Of a stretch of DNA of 64,000 nucleotides, positions 26,401 to 39,802 are shown piece by piece (the first letter of the stretch is position 1; every line of letters begins with the position of its first letter). A program made the translations under genes and the position numbers. Below the pieces are notes generated by a model. That model had not been told where the DNA came from, ran no database searches, and saw only the letters and a list, made by a program, of their open reading frames with translations. Origin of the DNA: Gymnogyps californianus (taxonomy: Eukaryota > Chordata > Aves > Accipitriformes > Cathartidae); assembly GCF_018139145.2 (NCBI RefSeq), contig NC_059478.1, forward strand, positions 9,424,001 through 9,488,000, given 5' to 3'.

Positions 26401-29400
26401 GCAAATGCAGTCTCAAATTACTAAGGTGATTTTTTTAGGGGGTAGAAGACATTTTTTAATAACTATATTTAGATAATGTACTGGCCAAAGCAATGAAGCA
26501 AAACTAAATTTTAAGGACATAAGCATCTAACGCTTATTTTGTTGATAACAAGAAACAAGGGGGGGGAAAGTATGTTATATAAGATTTTTATGACACAAAA
26601 GAAATTAGTTGGTATGACAACATAAAAGTAGACAGCGAAAGAAAAAACCATCGATAGTTACAGCTGTTCCATTTAGACAAAATAAAGAGTTAATATTATG
26701 TAGATGCAATACAATGTTAAAAAGTCAGACACAGAAAAAATATAAAAGGATATATGATAGATAACTTGATTTTAAGATAAACAAGAGAATAACTAAAGGT
26801 GATTTCAGAAGTTGATAATGCCTCTAACAATTTCAAGAGCTTAAGGCAAATGAAGAGACTCACGATCTTGTGACCATAAAAATTATGTTACTGGTAGGTC
26901 TGCAGACTGTATAGTCTCTCTAGCCAGACTAAAGACGAGATTTAGTAGCAAGCCATTATTCAGCCTAAAAATAAATACAACTGTCAAGAAAATTGGGAAA
27001 ACACTCTGGAAATGGAGTGTAGAACATATTGAGATTATATCAGACTCGAAAGTGCAGACACATGATAGGCACTGTAGAGCTTTTCAAGACACAAGATGGC
27101 ATGCATACCGCAAGTTAAGAAAGATTACGAGACACAAACAGGAGTAAGCCTTACAGAATAAAACTATGCTAAGAGTAACTATTCTTTTTTAAACCATTGG
27201 GAAAGTATTTGCTATCTAAGAAAGAGGGCAGTCTGTAAACACCAGCCACATAATGTATAAAAAGTGTATGGAGTCAGCTGTATACATGCTCCCACAGAAG
27301 AAACAAACAATAAAATAAATGGGTAGTTTATAACCAACCTGGGGGGGGGGAAGCTTTGAAAACACGACATGGGAATTGTCTTGGGTGACCATACCACAAA
27401 AAGGAAGATGTAGGGAAAAATATTAGCAAAAGGAATTGCACACTATAGGTAAGGAAAGCCAAAAAGATCACATAGTTTTACCAGGTTTTGTTAGAGACAG
27501 CTCAGAACAACAACATATTTCCTCAGGTAAGGAGAGCAAACACCCACAAGAATCGGGTTATGTAAACTTCTTGCAACAAAACTCTAAGGTATTAGAAGCC
27601 CACTGGATTGCATGGCCTGTTCATTTGATTACTGAATGAAAGGAGAGATAATCAGAAATGTGGAGGAAGCAGGAAGAAAATTGCATCTTCAGACCAACAA
27701 AAATAAAACAATATAAATGATTGCAAAGAAGTACAAGCCTGAACAGCACATTAAGAAAACTTTAAAGATATGCTTTATTTTAATAAATAACTTGGTTTGA
27801 TCCTATAACATACAACCAACTTGTTGCAATAAGCTATTGCTAAAATGAAAGATGTTCAGAAAAAATATTTTATATTACCTAAATCAATTGGTCCTTCCCT
27901 TAAGCCATCTAGTTCATATAGCCGTCCATTAACAGGAACATAGCTTACAAAGTGAAATGCATCTTCTTCTTTTGCTGAAGACTTTGCATCAAATTCAAAC
28001 ATCTGTTGTCTGCAAAGAAAATTTTTAAAAAATCTGAGATGAAAAAGAATTTGCTCAAATTTTGCCTAGATTTAAAACATGTGTTACCTAGCAAAACTGT
28101 TGTGAACTTGCCGAATCACTTCTGAGTTGCTTAGTGCCAAACCTTTCATCTGAAAGTAAGTAACAAAATTAAATTGTAAGCCAACATAGATATAACGCTA
28201 TAATACTTAAAATATAGAAAACAGTAGGCACTTACCGCAGCATCAAAACTTTGTGAAAATTCTTTAAATTCTGACAAAGTCTCTCCTAGATGGATATCTT
28301 GATGAGCACAATTTAATAGCACGCTTACTATGGCTTGAGTAGCACAAGCATTATTAATTACCTAGGAAAAAAAGTGTTGAGAATTTGTTCAATATCGGTG
28401 ATGAAATTTTAATTTAAGCTGGCAACATTTTTCATTACAAACACACACTTTCTATGCTGATTTACATTAGAGCTTCACTCTAAACCAGGCAGCAAATCTA
28501 GTCTGAGTAGCCACAGAAAAGCTTTTGCTCTAGGAGACTAATAAAATGAACGCTGGATGGCTGTCATATACAATTCATTGATAAAACTATTTCACACCTC
28601 TGCTTAGAAACTCTGCCATTCTACTGCCTCACCACCTCCCTAAAGTGATTAATAAAGGACATAGAAGAAATACAGCAACCCTCTGATCTCAGTCAAAAAA
28701 CAAAGTACTATTCAAAGCAAGCTGTCCAAATTACGTTATTATATCTATGGTCTTAACAAAAAAAAGTCAACTCTCCCAAACAGAATGTCCTTCAAATAAT
28801 CAGAATTCCTACCCGGAGTAGGAGCTCGAAAAAATATTAATTTGGGGCAATAAAGCACATTACGGAACCTAGAATTTTTATAAAAAGGTTGCATTGGACA
28901 AAAAATTTCAAATATCCTAGGGACAAACTAATAAAATTTAGAGGTGTTCCAAGATGTAAAGATTTTTTTAAAAGATGGTTTGCTGAATAATAAGCCATAT
29001 GAAATCTTAGATTTTTCATTTGTTTCTTCATTTACAATATACCTATCCTTTTCAACCTAACATTTAAGTTACTAGTTTGTTTGACACTGTTCCTTAGACT
29101 TAAGCATTAAATATTCCACTTTTAGAAACTATAAACAAACTCCTTCATATTACAGCCATGTCTTTAATGTTGCTTAGTAATACCCAAACTAAAATACAGT
29201 ATTTAACGAAAGAGAGAGACTACAAGGTTTATTAAATATAATCTGAGATTTAATTAAAAGCACAGTAATCAAATGGTGTAAGGCCATAACACAAGAAAGA
29301 CTTCGTATTAGCAGATTTTTCTCAGTGAGCTACAGGCTAGGAAAAATAAGGTATCTTCAGTCTATGAGACTATTTTGCAATTGAAAATGCTACTTAAACC

Positions 29401-32400
29401 TTAGGACTGGGAGAGAGGATGTTGATTTTGTATTAAAAAAATGAAAATTAGTTCAGGGCTGTGAATGCGAAACCACTTCCAACAAGAAAGGAGAAAGAAA
29501 AAAAAAAAAAAAAAGAGAGAAAAAACCACCAACCTGTTTTACAATCACAACTAGTCCCTAACAAAGGAAAACCTACTATGTTAATACTATAAGCCACATC
29601 ATATATTCATTTTCTATACTTCAAAGTGTTCTCAGTTCAGATTATGTCTGTATAGTGCAGATGATAAAGAAATAATAAAGCACTTAATTTAAGAAAAATA
29701 CAATCTAGTTGACTTAAATGGTAATCAAGGGAGTTAACTACAGACGCAGAACAGATTACAGCAACTGAAACTCAAACAAACTGCAGGTACACAAGCTAAA
29801 GGCTAGAGTTCACACAACTACAAAATAAAGGACATAGAAGGAAAATCCATCAAGGGCAGTGAAATAATGAACAGCAGCAGAAAAATTAAAACCCACAGAC
29901 TACTAGAATGACATAATTTGAGAGAATTAATACTATAACACAGGAAAAGGAACCAAGAACTAAAGATGCTCTGAGATATGACTAGAGAATGATATCAGAG
30001 ACAGTTGTAAAAGTAGTAATAGGATGAAAGCAGGAAGATCCTAAGTGGATTAGAGTGGGCTAACGTGAAGCAGTGGTTACAAACATTGTAATTAAGCTGA
30101 TAGAGAAAGGAGAAAGAAGGTAGAGACACCTGTGGTGAAGAACTATTAGAACAGTGCTCTTACAACAAAGGGAGGGTCACTACAGCAAACTGCACTTGGT
30201 AAATGATAACTAAAACAGGACATTATATGGAGAGACAGCACTAAGCGGTAACTATTTTTACTGAAAAATCAAGATGGAACAATCAGTTGCTTTGGCAGAC
30301 CGCTAACCCAATAATGGCTTCAAAAAAGGGAAGGGAACTTAAGAGAGACTTTGTGCCTAGAGGCAAGATCAACACAGAAACTGTGTTGGACCAGCTGGAT
30401 ACAGGAGCTTTAAACAACAGCAAAAATCAGAGGAAAAACTAAACTTGGCAAGGAATTTGTGGTCTCATCAAATATTTGCCTTTCAGCATAAATGTATTTT
30501 TGTATTCCAACTACAGTATGAGAGGAGTCTGTTTAAGTATATAAGGACCAAGCTAAACAATCCTGTCTTACTGCTAGAAAACAATATGCAACAGATGCAG
30601 ATCTTAGACCAGTGGCTCCCAGCGGTTGAAATGGGAATACATTATAGAACTACAAATACTCTTCAGAAAGTGAGAGGCAGGAGGTAAAGGAAAAGGCAGC
30701 AAGAATAGTCCTGTAGCAGAGGAATAGAAGCAAGTGCAGGTGATACGCATAAAAAGACAATGTGTTCCTGGATCTAGATGACATGAGAGAACTACCAAGA
30801 CGGAAGAAGGAGGTACCTAGCTAGTGTAGTTCATGGGCAGGGTGAAGAGCACAGAGTGAGGATGAGGTGATTGTAGTACCAAATGTAGATGAGTACAAGG
30901 TTTATTTCACACAGGCACAGCATCCTATCAATGCACGCAGCCAGTCCAGCACTGCTATACACACAAGCTATTGAGTCCTTTAAGAGAGAAATCAGTCAGG
31001 ATACACTGGAAATTAGGGTAGATGGGTATCTCTTAGTTAAGGTGTCTCAGCGTTGACAGAAAACATTTTCTGCATTCAGACAGCATGACAATATATGCAG
31101 GTTGTCCCAGAAAGACTTTTATTTTGATTTGAGGAAACTTAAGAGGATTTTCTGTATTTGTCCAGAAATCCCAACATTTGCCTGTATATTTCTGTCCAGG
31201 AAGTCCTGGTGAGATATTTGATTGATCAATATTCAGGACTCCAACTTAAAGCAGATACTCATATTTGAAAGATTTTGCTAGCAAAGCTACAAGGTGTATA
31301 CAATAATATCTGAAAGAAAATAATAATATATATACACAGATATATATGCATATTAGTGAGATGATCTCAAAAAAACCGAGAAGATTGCCATATCACCAAG
31401 TGAAGCTTAGCTTAAAACAAACAAAGGAACCACTTGAATAGGCTACTCTGGCACACTCTTCAATTAAGATGCGTAACTTCATAAGCACGCACCTTTCCCT
31501 AAGGATTCAATCCGAGTTTCTGGATCAAATTAAGACTGAAGCACTAAGTTCTTGACTCGCATCCTCTATCTGATGGATTACGTATTTTGTTTTTCAAAAA
31601 GCTGTGGACAATCCTGTGCTGCAGTTGGCAGTATAACCAGCAAATCTCTGGGGTTCACTTACTAAGCATCCCAATGTTACAAAACAGTTGGCTTCACAAA
31701 GCTCAACGTGAAAAATTCAGCATTAGAACAAAGTTCCAAAACCTATTCTTGTTTAAAAACCCAGTCTAATTTTATTTATTTATTATTATATTCCTTTGGA
31801 ATAAAGATATGATCTTCCTATAGTTATATTCAATTACTGAAAATCTCTTTCTGACTTTGATTAGATGTGTTGCAAGTTCATTTTACTTCTTATAAGTTAT
31901 CTGTTATCCCAAGTCCAGCTTTAACACGGATACCTGGTCTATCTTAATGTTACCAAACCTGAAAATGTCAGAAATTTTGAGTCTGAAATCAACTGAAGTA
32001 TTGGAAATGTTAAAAAAATACATATAATACGCTTCCATTAGTGGCACAAAGATAACTAAAAGACCAATGTTTTGTTATTAACAGTATCATTTAGAAGATC
32101 CTCCTTCTGAAGGTCTATAGATTTTATTCCCAGTTAATGAAGTTAATATTTTATCATCACAATTGTAATGTTCTATCATCACAATGCAGCATAAAATAAA
32201 TACATGGCACAAAACAAAGGCATGATACCAATACTGTTAAACTAAAAAATTTTAGTACATAAGTCTGCAACGATGGCATTCTTTTTTGCCAAGAGACACT
32301 TCCACTTCTGCAGTGATCAGCACAGAATACAGCTATTCGAAACAGTGCTGAAGATAGCTGAATACATTGAGTGGTACAACCATGTAGCCACTGTTTGTAA

Positions 32401-35400
32401 AAATAACAGCAAGGGCCTACTTAAGCAACACAGAAATCAGGAAATTCAGAGTTAAGGCTGAAATTGTATCCTTAACTCACCTCATTGTGCCTAGGTATCC
32501 TAGCTCAAAGGGTATGTAAGATCATCCAGAGTTCTGTGGCCTCAAATAGAGGACCAAATCATACCTAGGCATAACAGGGAGGCCAAATTTAACATGAGTG
32601 CACATAAAAGTGACCATTAAAAAAAAATAATCCTTTAATATGCATGCATATTAGACAGACTTTACAAATCAATCCCCCCCAACATACTCGTGATTTAACT
32701 TTGAACAAGATCTAGTTGTCATTTGGAATTCAACTACAACATCGCTATGAAAGTGGGTATGAGTAAAATGTGAGCATCACAGGCTTCTTATCAAAACTGT
32801 GTTCCCTAATGCACTTTTAAAGATGTTTTGGTAGATACAGTTTGAGAGCTGTAGCCTTTTACATCTAACTAAAGTTTCCTCCCCCAAAATGAAGCAATTT
32901 TTAAGATGGAACGTTTAATTAAAATTGAACAGAAACGGAGCCATGCTGTAATAGTATCAGTTATTTCCCATACTAAATTGTTGTTACATATTAACAGTTA
33001 CTTAGTCTTGCTCATACAGGATTCAGAATGACACTTTAAAACTTCTCTGCAGTAAACCAGATTGTACCAGATCTCTTTAGATGGTAACATTTAAAAGAAG
33101 AAAATGTATGGGAAAGGAAAGAGAGCGAAAGACTTCTTGAGATTTTTGGGGCTCCAGTGTCATGTCAGTTTTGAAGATACAGATCAACAGACCAACAATC
33201 TTAAATGTCATAAAGATTTTGCTAACCCAGAAAACAAATCTATTTGTTCTGGGGTTCCAGCCTACAAATGAACATACCGTTATATTACTCATCACTTCTG
33301 TAATTAAGAAAGAAAAAAAAAGTCTTGACATCTGAAAAAGATTCTTGAAAGATAACAAAATCCCATCCTCAAAGCCACCATAGAATTGGACTTAAAACAT
33401 GCATAGAGAAAATAAAAAAGGCACATGAGCCCAGCTGCATGATAGCTGGGAGGAGCTGCTATTTTACAATAGAAATATTTAATATTAATACTTGTCTTCC
33501 TTTGTGCTCCTGGGTGACTCAGAAGGATTCACAGACTGCGGTTTCAAGAAATGCAATAACCTCAGCACTACTATAAAGAAACTCCTGTTCTCTCTCACTT
33601 ACCTTTTACCAGCTTTGGCCTGTAGAGACTCACTGAACAAATACATCTCATAATGTGGCAGGAGACCAGCCCAGAAAATATGCACAGAATCTACAGAAAA
33701 CTGCTGGCTGATGAGCTGCACTGGCTCATGGAAGTTCAATGAGCAGCTGGGCCATTGCAAGAGAGGAACAGAACCATGAAGTCAAAAGGAGACAGGCTGG
33801 GAGGACCAAGACATCCTGCTCTCATCAGCAGCAAATCGTCAGATTGGTCATTTGCTTGAGAAAACACTATCAGTCCTCAAAACATAGCTTGTCAAGTTGG
33901 ATCTCTAACTAAGGCTAACTTCTTCCAACGTGAAAGTCACCAGAGCTAAACTGGTATTACAAATCCCCCCAAAATATCAAAACCAGTTTCTTTCATTTAT
34001 CTGTTGACTTTTAATGTTAATTTCTTTGTGACTATTTCACTAGTTGTTCAGTCATAACACCTCAGTCCAGGCAAAACTGAACTGACATGAAATACAAGCA
34101 TATATATGTCTACAAGAAATGTTTTGATTTTGCTATGCTACTGCACTTGACTAACAGACAATACTAAAACATGAAAAAGATATTCTCATTTTAAACTCTT
34201 TGCAAGTTACTTTTGAAACATATATCCCACGCCATCAAGTGGCATAACTAGGTACTACTATTTTAAAATAGTGAACACTTCTAGAAATTGCTTTTCATGC
34301 TGAAATTAATGAATTCTTAGAGTCACTCCAGCACACCCTCCTTAAAGGCAGCAGGTAAAGGAGGGAGAAGACTAGAAAGTTCCTACACCTCCACAATGAG
34401 ATTTCAGGCTTAAGAAAACAGTAAAATGTGAATGCTTCAAAGAAAGCGACGAAATAAAGAAGATTTTCATTGCTAGCCTTTAATTTTCTGTTTTTGTTAG
34501 CAAGTCTAACATTATTTAAATTTTCTGACATATATTCTGCAATCCCAACTTCAAGCTCAACAAAGCTCCTCTTAGCTACTTGCTATTAAACATAGCGTCA
34601 CGCTTCAAAAAGGGAAGTGGAGAGCGGGGGGGAAAAAAGCAAATGAAGTGGAGCAAGCAGACAAATGCTTTGAAACTTTTCAGCATCCACAAGAACAGCA
34701 ATTCTGGGAGAACCTAATCTACTCACAGGAAACAAGAAAGATGAAATCCCTTGAATGAGGGTAAATCTGCCTTCATCTTAAAAAAGCCTCCCTATATTCA
34801 TATCAGAGTAATTTCCTCCTGCCACGTAACTACCCTTTGAGAGTTATATCACGGATTTTCCCTGAGGTTCTTTGCATCAAGGCTATTCTGTAGCCACAGC
34901 CTACTGATCACTAACAGTATGTTTGATTAGGTAGAAATCACAACCTAAACCAGTGTCTATCAGACCTATCAACCTATAAAGACGTTTGGCAAGCTACTGC
35001 TGATCATTGTATCATAAGAATGGTGGACACTGCTTGGCAGGACTCAAGAACTGCAGCAGGGGAAGAATGAAGAAAACGGTATTAAAAAAGACCAAGGAAT
35101 AAAGCCATCCACAATAGCATGAAACAGTAAGGTGATTATAAAAGAAACAAATTAAAGATGATAAACTGCACAACAGAAGCACCTGTACAGAGTAGGCAGG
35201 AGAGCTATAGATAAGCCTAATGTTTCCATCGTTTTCCAGATTTCTATACTTTTAGCTAGAAGTGTGTGGAGACTTCTTTATATCCTGAAATTTACATACA
35301 AAACACTTCTGTATTTGTGGGGGGAAAAAATACCCAACGTAAAACAAAAAAACCCAAACCAACAACCAGTCTATGTGTCAGTCTTCATAGAAAGCCTAAT

Positions 35401-38400
35401 AATTTACCCTTTGATATGAATGCTTTGTAATTAACACATGTAGGGTTACGCTTCTTGTTTGGACTGTTACATTTATCACTGTTTGAGAAGCAGGTCTTGA
35501 AAAAGAGCTAAAAACATTTATTAAACACTCCTACTTTCATTCTGGTTACTTTCTCTTGCTTTTCTTGCTTGCAAACAATATGCACAGCAGCCTGTCAAAG
35601 CTAACACAAAATTTCAGTACTACTCGGTATTTAATAAAACATAATGGATTACATTAGCAAAAACAATTTTTCTGTAATTTCTAAATTAAACTCATTTTCT
35701 GATTTAAATACTTAAAACTTCCAGGCCAAAATGGTCTGCCAACTCTTAAGGAAAAGTATTATCCTAGAGTTATACTGCCCTGGCTGCAGAGCATTTGAGA
35801 AACACAAGAAATAAGAACTGGACCAAAATAAACATTTCTTCCTAGAATTTGTTGAAAGTGGTTTCAAAAAAATAATTTGCTCACTCTGCTGAGAACATTT
35901 ACCAAGTAATTCTTTATTGCACACAAGAGTTACTTACTCTTATAGTAGAGGGCTGACAAATAAATGAGAGCTCTACTCTTCCATATCTGATGATATTTTT
36001 GTCTGACTTGACAGATCAATTTGATTTGCTTTGTTAATCATCTTTTAATACACAGTTCCTACTCTTACAGAATTTGTTAAAGTTATTTCACCTTGTAAAA
36101 TGTTAATTTTTGTGTATGTATTAACAAAAAGAGCTTATTTTTCAGTATTAAAAGCTATGTTTCATGACATATCTAAGAAAAATACTGAACTTGCCGTACC
36201 TGTTTAGCAAAAAATATTGTATCCAGTCTGGAATCCTGAACAACGGAACCTGCTGGTTCCTCTCCAGGCTGCCACTTGAAGAGGAAAATCAGCCCATGTA
36301 CTGGCCTGCAAAATAAAATTGATAGGAAAAAAAAAAAAAGTCACCTGTACTGATGAAAAATATCAAAGCCAGAAATCTCTACTATAATTTAACTGTATGC
36401 TGATACAGTAACTCTGTTAATTATTTCTTTCTAAACATAGGGAACTTGCACTGAAATTTTCAGATGTGGTCTTTTAATTATGCAGAACATACTTCAGGCT
36501 TCTTTCCATATATGCTAAACAATCCCAATCTGAATTAGGATTTAGTCAGTAATTTTCATAAGTCAGTTACAGTAACCAGGAAAACTGGTCCTATTACAGT
36601 TGCACAACACTCATTTGAATTTTGTTAGCAATAAAGAGCTATCAAAACATTTGTCAATCATATACAAGAGCTGGAACTAAAGTTTTGGTAATCCTTGTAG
36701 GCATAAACAAAATATTCAAAGAGGAGCCCTCATGAAACTTCATGCTTTGAGTTATCTCTCTGAGAAGAGAAATCCAGTTTTCTACTAAAATTGTATCTTG
36801 CTTTTCAGACTGCATGTCTTGCATAGTAAACAGCTTTTACTGCATGTTGCACTGTATTTAGTATTCCCATAAACCAAAAACGTATTGGTAAAGGAAACAA
36901 TTCTTACAAAATCTACAGCTACATTAAAGCAAAAACTTATTCATTATATCAACCTGAATTTAAGGTCATCACCACAAAGATGCCACAAAAGGTTTATCTA
37001 CAAAAGGTAAACATACTACCATACTACATAAGAAACTTTTCCTAAGCTCTGACCAGAAGTCTGAGATGTCTTTTTAAACAGTGGGTCCACTGAGAGAATT
37101 TGAAAAATGCTACATGTTATTATATTCTTTAACTCTTAGTGTTTCAGTTAAAATACTGTATGTGCATGGGAAGGAAGGAAGCTGGCCATCACTCACAACT
37201 AGGAAGACATACATCTGACAGTACAAGCAAGCAAAGTTGTTACTTTACAAACAAAACAGGTAATGTTCTGATGAAGTATCATATGAAGTACATAGCACGG
37301 GCAGTAAATAAACCACTTCTCAAGGAACATTTCTGCTGTTCAGGCATCGCTTGTCAAGTATCTTCAGTCAGACAAAAATTCTAAAACTACATCTTCTGTA
37401 CTAATTGCTACATTTTCTGAAAGATTAATTATACAAGCATAGGATATCCGCACAGGAATAGAATATGGTCTGGGTTAGATGACATTTTCCTCTTAAAATC
37501 TTGTATGTGAACATGGGTAACACTTAATGCATCACAGACAAAATGGTAAAAGAATTAATACTGCCTAATGAGGGCAGAACTGTTCCATATGATATCAGTC
37601 ATTGTCAGTTATAACAAGACTATTTGTCTTCACATACATACGGAAGTGGTTCTGCAGGAAAAACGAGTTACAAAAGTACGTAAGTACGGTAAATTATTTA
37701 AGGCAACAGATGCAATATCATGTTATGTGAGGAAGAAGGCAGACAAAGCAAGGAACAGAAGTTTGTCAAAGAATTTGTCAAAGGATACAATGCAAGCCAA
37801 TGACAAAATCATTAGAAATCTATTTTCACATTCTAGCTGCTATTAGCATCTCTTTCCAAAACCAGAAAAGCTAGATTAAGTACCAAGGCATTAATAAGAA
37901 GTAATTTAATTGCCAGGTATTCAATGAAATCAAAATCCTAATGAACTTCTGCAGGAAATGAAGGAAAAAACACAAAAAAACAAAAAGTCAAACAAAAAAA
38001 GGCCACCAAAAAACCACCTGAGTTTAGTACACATTCTTTCAGCAACTTCAGACAAATGTGAATAAAACCCATGCAGATTAGAAAAGTGCCTTACTTCAGT
38101 TTTTCAAAGTTCTCTGGTTCCAAACTCCATATTTCTTCAACTTGTGCTCCTCTACAACCTGAAACAAGGAAAGATACAGATTTCTTCAATTACCCCATTT
38201 AAAAGAGACACAGCCCGTAAAGACAGAGACATGAAAGAACTATGGTAACATTTACAACTTGTATGTCCAGGTTATGGAAAAGTCCATTTATAGGCTTTAA
38301 CGCATCTTCATTAAAAAACCCAAACAAGACAGATCCAGAGAAATTATTTCAGGAATTTCTCCTGTGTAAAGTGATGTTGTCTTTATAACACAGCTGCATT

Positions 38401-39802
38401 TAAAAAAGAAGCAGGGGAGATTAACGTATCTATGGTCACCTCACGTCCTTTGCTCAACTGAAAATAATACTGTTTTTAAAGACATTGTCCACTAGTCCAA
38501 AGCAGAACTTAAAACATCTATCTCCAGAAAAAGACCCATGGTAGTAGACTGAAAATACTGTAAACAATACACTCAAGCAAGACGTTTGCATGAGACAGAG
38601 CCCAAAAAGTTCAAATACTTATTATGTGGAAGATTAATTTATTAGTTAAATAGAAACACAGAAGGAGACGCATGCCTGGACTGCACTTGGGAGAAAAAGA
38701 CATGACAGAAATTACAAATCAATGTAACCTAGCATAAAATCATTTTGCTTCTTTGGCCAAAATCCTGTGTAAACTTATCTGTTGTTATAATCCTATAATC
38801 ACAGTATTGTCAAAGATATTAAATGCAATTCAACGTAAAATATTCTAATAGCCAAAGCAACCCCTTGCAGCCTAACCAACCTACCGCCAAGCACTACAGC
38901 TCAGCTTGGTCACAGCCTTTTCCCGTAACGTCCTCTCTCCTGGAGGCTCTGTAACCGAGTCAGCTAGCACACGACCCATACACGTATCTAGCCCTTCGCA
39001 AATGCTGGTATTCTCCCCTACGCGGCGTGCGGTTATCAAGCTCTCCGGCAGAAGCCTACATGTGCGCTGGGCGATAGGACGGGCTCCGCTGCACACCCGC
39101 GACGGGGCACCCACCGCCGTGAAACCGGGAACACCTGGGCCCCGGTGGGGCAGCCCGACGCCGCGGCTGGGGCTCGGGGCCCTCACAGCCCCGCTCAGCC
39201 GAGAGGCTGGCCGCTGCCTGCCGTGAATAGGTGCAGGCTGCTGGGAAGCACGGCGCTGCAAAGCGGGAAGCGCTAGGCGCTGCGAGCGCGGCCCGAGCCC
39301 GGGAGAGCCGCGCAGAGGTCACAAGAGACACATTCGTGCCCACTCGCGTCTCTTTACCGCCACGCTGCCAGCTTCCACAGGAGCACGTTTCGCGACACTC
39401 CCGCACCCCTGCGGCAGCGCTTGCTCCACCGGCACGGGCTGGCGAGGCGCGCCGGACCTCGGCCCGAGCCTCCCCTCCGCCCTGCCCCGCGTCCCCTTTC
39501 CCGCCCGGGCCGCAGCCACGCCGCGCCCGGGCTCAGCCCACCGGGGCCCCGCGCCCTTCGCCAGGGAACCGGGCAGCGCCTCGCTGGACGCGGCGGGCGG
39601 GCCGGTCTTGCACCCGCGCGGGAACAGCCGCAGCCACCGGCGGGGCCGCAGCCTCAGAGCCCCACCGCCGGCCCAGCGGCGCGACCCCAGCGCCCGGCTC
39701 CGCTCCCGCTTCTCCCTCACCGAAGCCCTTGATGAGCTCCGTGAATACGCCCGGGTCGCTCTCCATGAGGCACCACTCGCCGGCGCTGCTCCCTCCCGAC
39801 AT
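20429..39802 (-). CDS. UCHL5: UCHL5 (UCH37), ubiquitin C-terminal hydrolase, 11 coding exons
   Basis: Cysteine protease that trims ubiquitin chains on the 26S proteasome (docked through ADRM1/RPN13) and also joins the INO80 remodeller (through NFRKB). Coding exons on the minus strand: 39802-39721, 38158-38095, 36305-36200, 28361-28236, 28149-28088, 28009-27879, 26281-26218, 25121-25019, 24554-24444, 22463-22365, 20473-20429. All introns are GT-AG and the frame stays open, giving 330 residues (331 with the alternative exon 9 acceptor); the human protein as I recall it is 329/328. The UCH fold occupies roughly residues 9-229, with nucleophile C90 in NACATQ, H166 in AFHF and D181 in YELDG, matching human C88/H164/D179 shifted by two. 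A helical linker follows, then the C-terminal DEUBAD/ULD tail (about 268-330) with the [13 protein letters not shown] motif and a basic end. The start ATG has a strong context (GCCGCCATGT). Extra residues near the N-terminus (SGGSS) replace the shorter human stretch. The gene shares a CpG island with divergent RO60. Confidence 0.96.
22365..22463 (-). CDS. UCHL5: UCHL5 coding exon 10
   Basis: 99 bases, residues 284-316, starting [13 protein letters not shown] and ending LIPLVEK. It is the core of the C-terminal adaptor-binding domain. Acceptor TTTTTAG, donor GTGAGT. Confidence 0.96.
24444..24554 (-). CDS. UCHL5: UCHL5 coding exon 9, tandem acceptor
   Basis: Residues 247-283, [12 protein letters not shown] through LKRYK, the start of the helical C-terminal extension. 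The acceptor is an AAGGAG tandem site, so the exon can also begin three bases earlier in the transcript (24,557) and add one glutamate. Donor GTATGT. Confidence 0.93.
25019..25121 (-). CDS. UCHL5: UCHL5 coding exon 8
   Basis: 103 bases finishing codon 212 and encoding residues 213-246 ([16 protein letters not shown] ... QQQLAE). It is the last strand of the UCH domain followed by the start of the coiled linker. Acceptor CATTTAG, donor GTAGGC. Confidence 0.95.
26218..26281 (-). CDS. UCHL5: UCHL5 coding exon 7
   Basis: 64 bases, residues 191-212 with split codons at both ends: [20 protein letters not shown]. Acceptor TTTTCTAG, donor GTAAAT. The sequence is nearly identical to the mammalian protein. 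Confidence 0.95.
27879..28009 (-). CDS. UCHL5: UCHL5 coding exon 6, catalytic His and Asp
   Basis: 131 bases, residues 147-191. It carries H166 ([10 protein letters not shown]) and D181 ([12 protein letters not shown]), the second and third members of the catalytic triad. Acceptor CTTTGCAG, donor GTAATA. Confidence 0.97.
28088..28149 (-). CDS. UCHL5: UCHL5 coding exon 5
   Basis: 62 bases, residues 127-147, [20 protein letters not shown] plus a split arginine codon. It covers part of the active-site crossover loop region. Acceptor CTTTCAG, donor GTAACA. Confidence 0.95.
28236..28361 (-). CDS. UCHL5: UCHL5 coding exon 4, catalytic Cys
   Basis: 126 bases, residues 85-126, beginning [19 protein letters not shown]90 is the nucleophile. 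The exon is in phase 0 at both ends. Acceptor TTCCTAG, donor GTAAGT. Confidence 0.97.
28362..36199 (-). other. UCHL5 intron 3 (7.8 kb)
   Basis: The largest UCHL5 intron. It holds no exon-like conserved coding sequence on either strand and no recognised mobile element. A slightly GC-richer stretch lies at about 33,530-33,860, and an A-rich, G-rich stretch occupies roughly 29,700-31,000 on the plus strand. Neither matched a repeat family I know. Confidence 0.8.
36200..36305 (-). CDS. UCHL5: UCHL5 coding exon 3
   Basis: 106 bases finishing codon 49 and encoding residues 50-84: [16 protein letters not shown] then [20 protein letters not shown]84 is the conserved glutamine of the oxyanion hole region just before the catalytic cysteine exon. 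Acceptor TTTGCAG, donor GTACGG. Confidence 0.96.
38095..38158 (-). CDS. UCHL5: UCHL5 coding exon 2
   Basis: 64 bases completing codon 28 and encoding [20 protein letters not shown] up to split codon 49. It is part of the ubiquitin-binding face of the UCH fold. Acceptor GTTTCAG, donor GTAAGG. Confidence 0.96.
39721..39802 (-). CDS. UCHL5: UCHL5 coding exon 1
   Basis: 82 bases encoding [20 protein letters not shown] through GF plus one base. The start context is GCCGCCATGT, and the donor is G|GTGAGG. The exon lies inside the CpG island. The core [16 protein letters not shown] is invariant with mammalian UCHL5, while the SGGSS stretch is lineage-specific. Confidence 0.95.
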
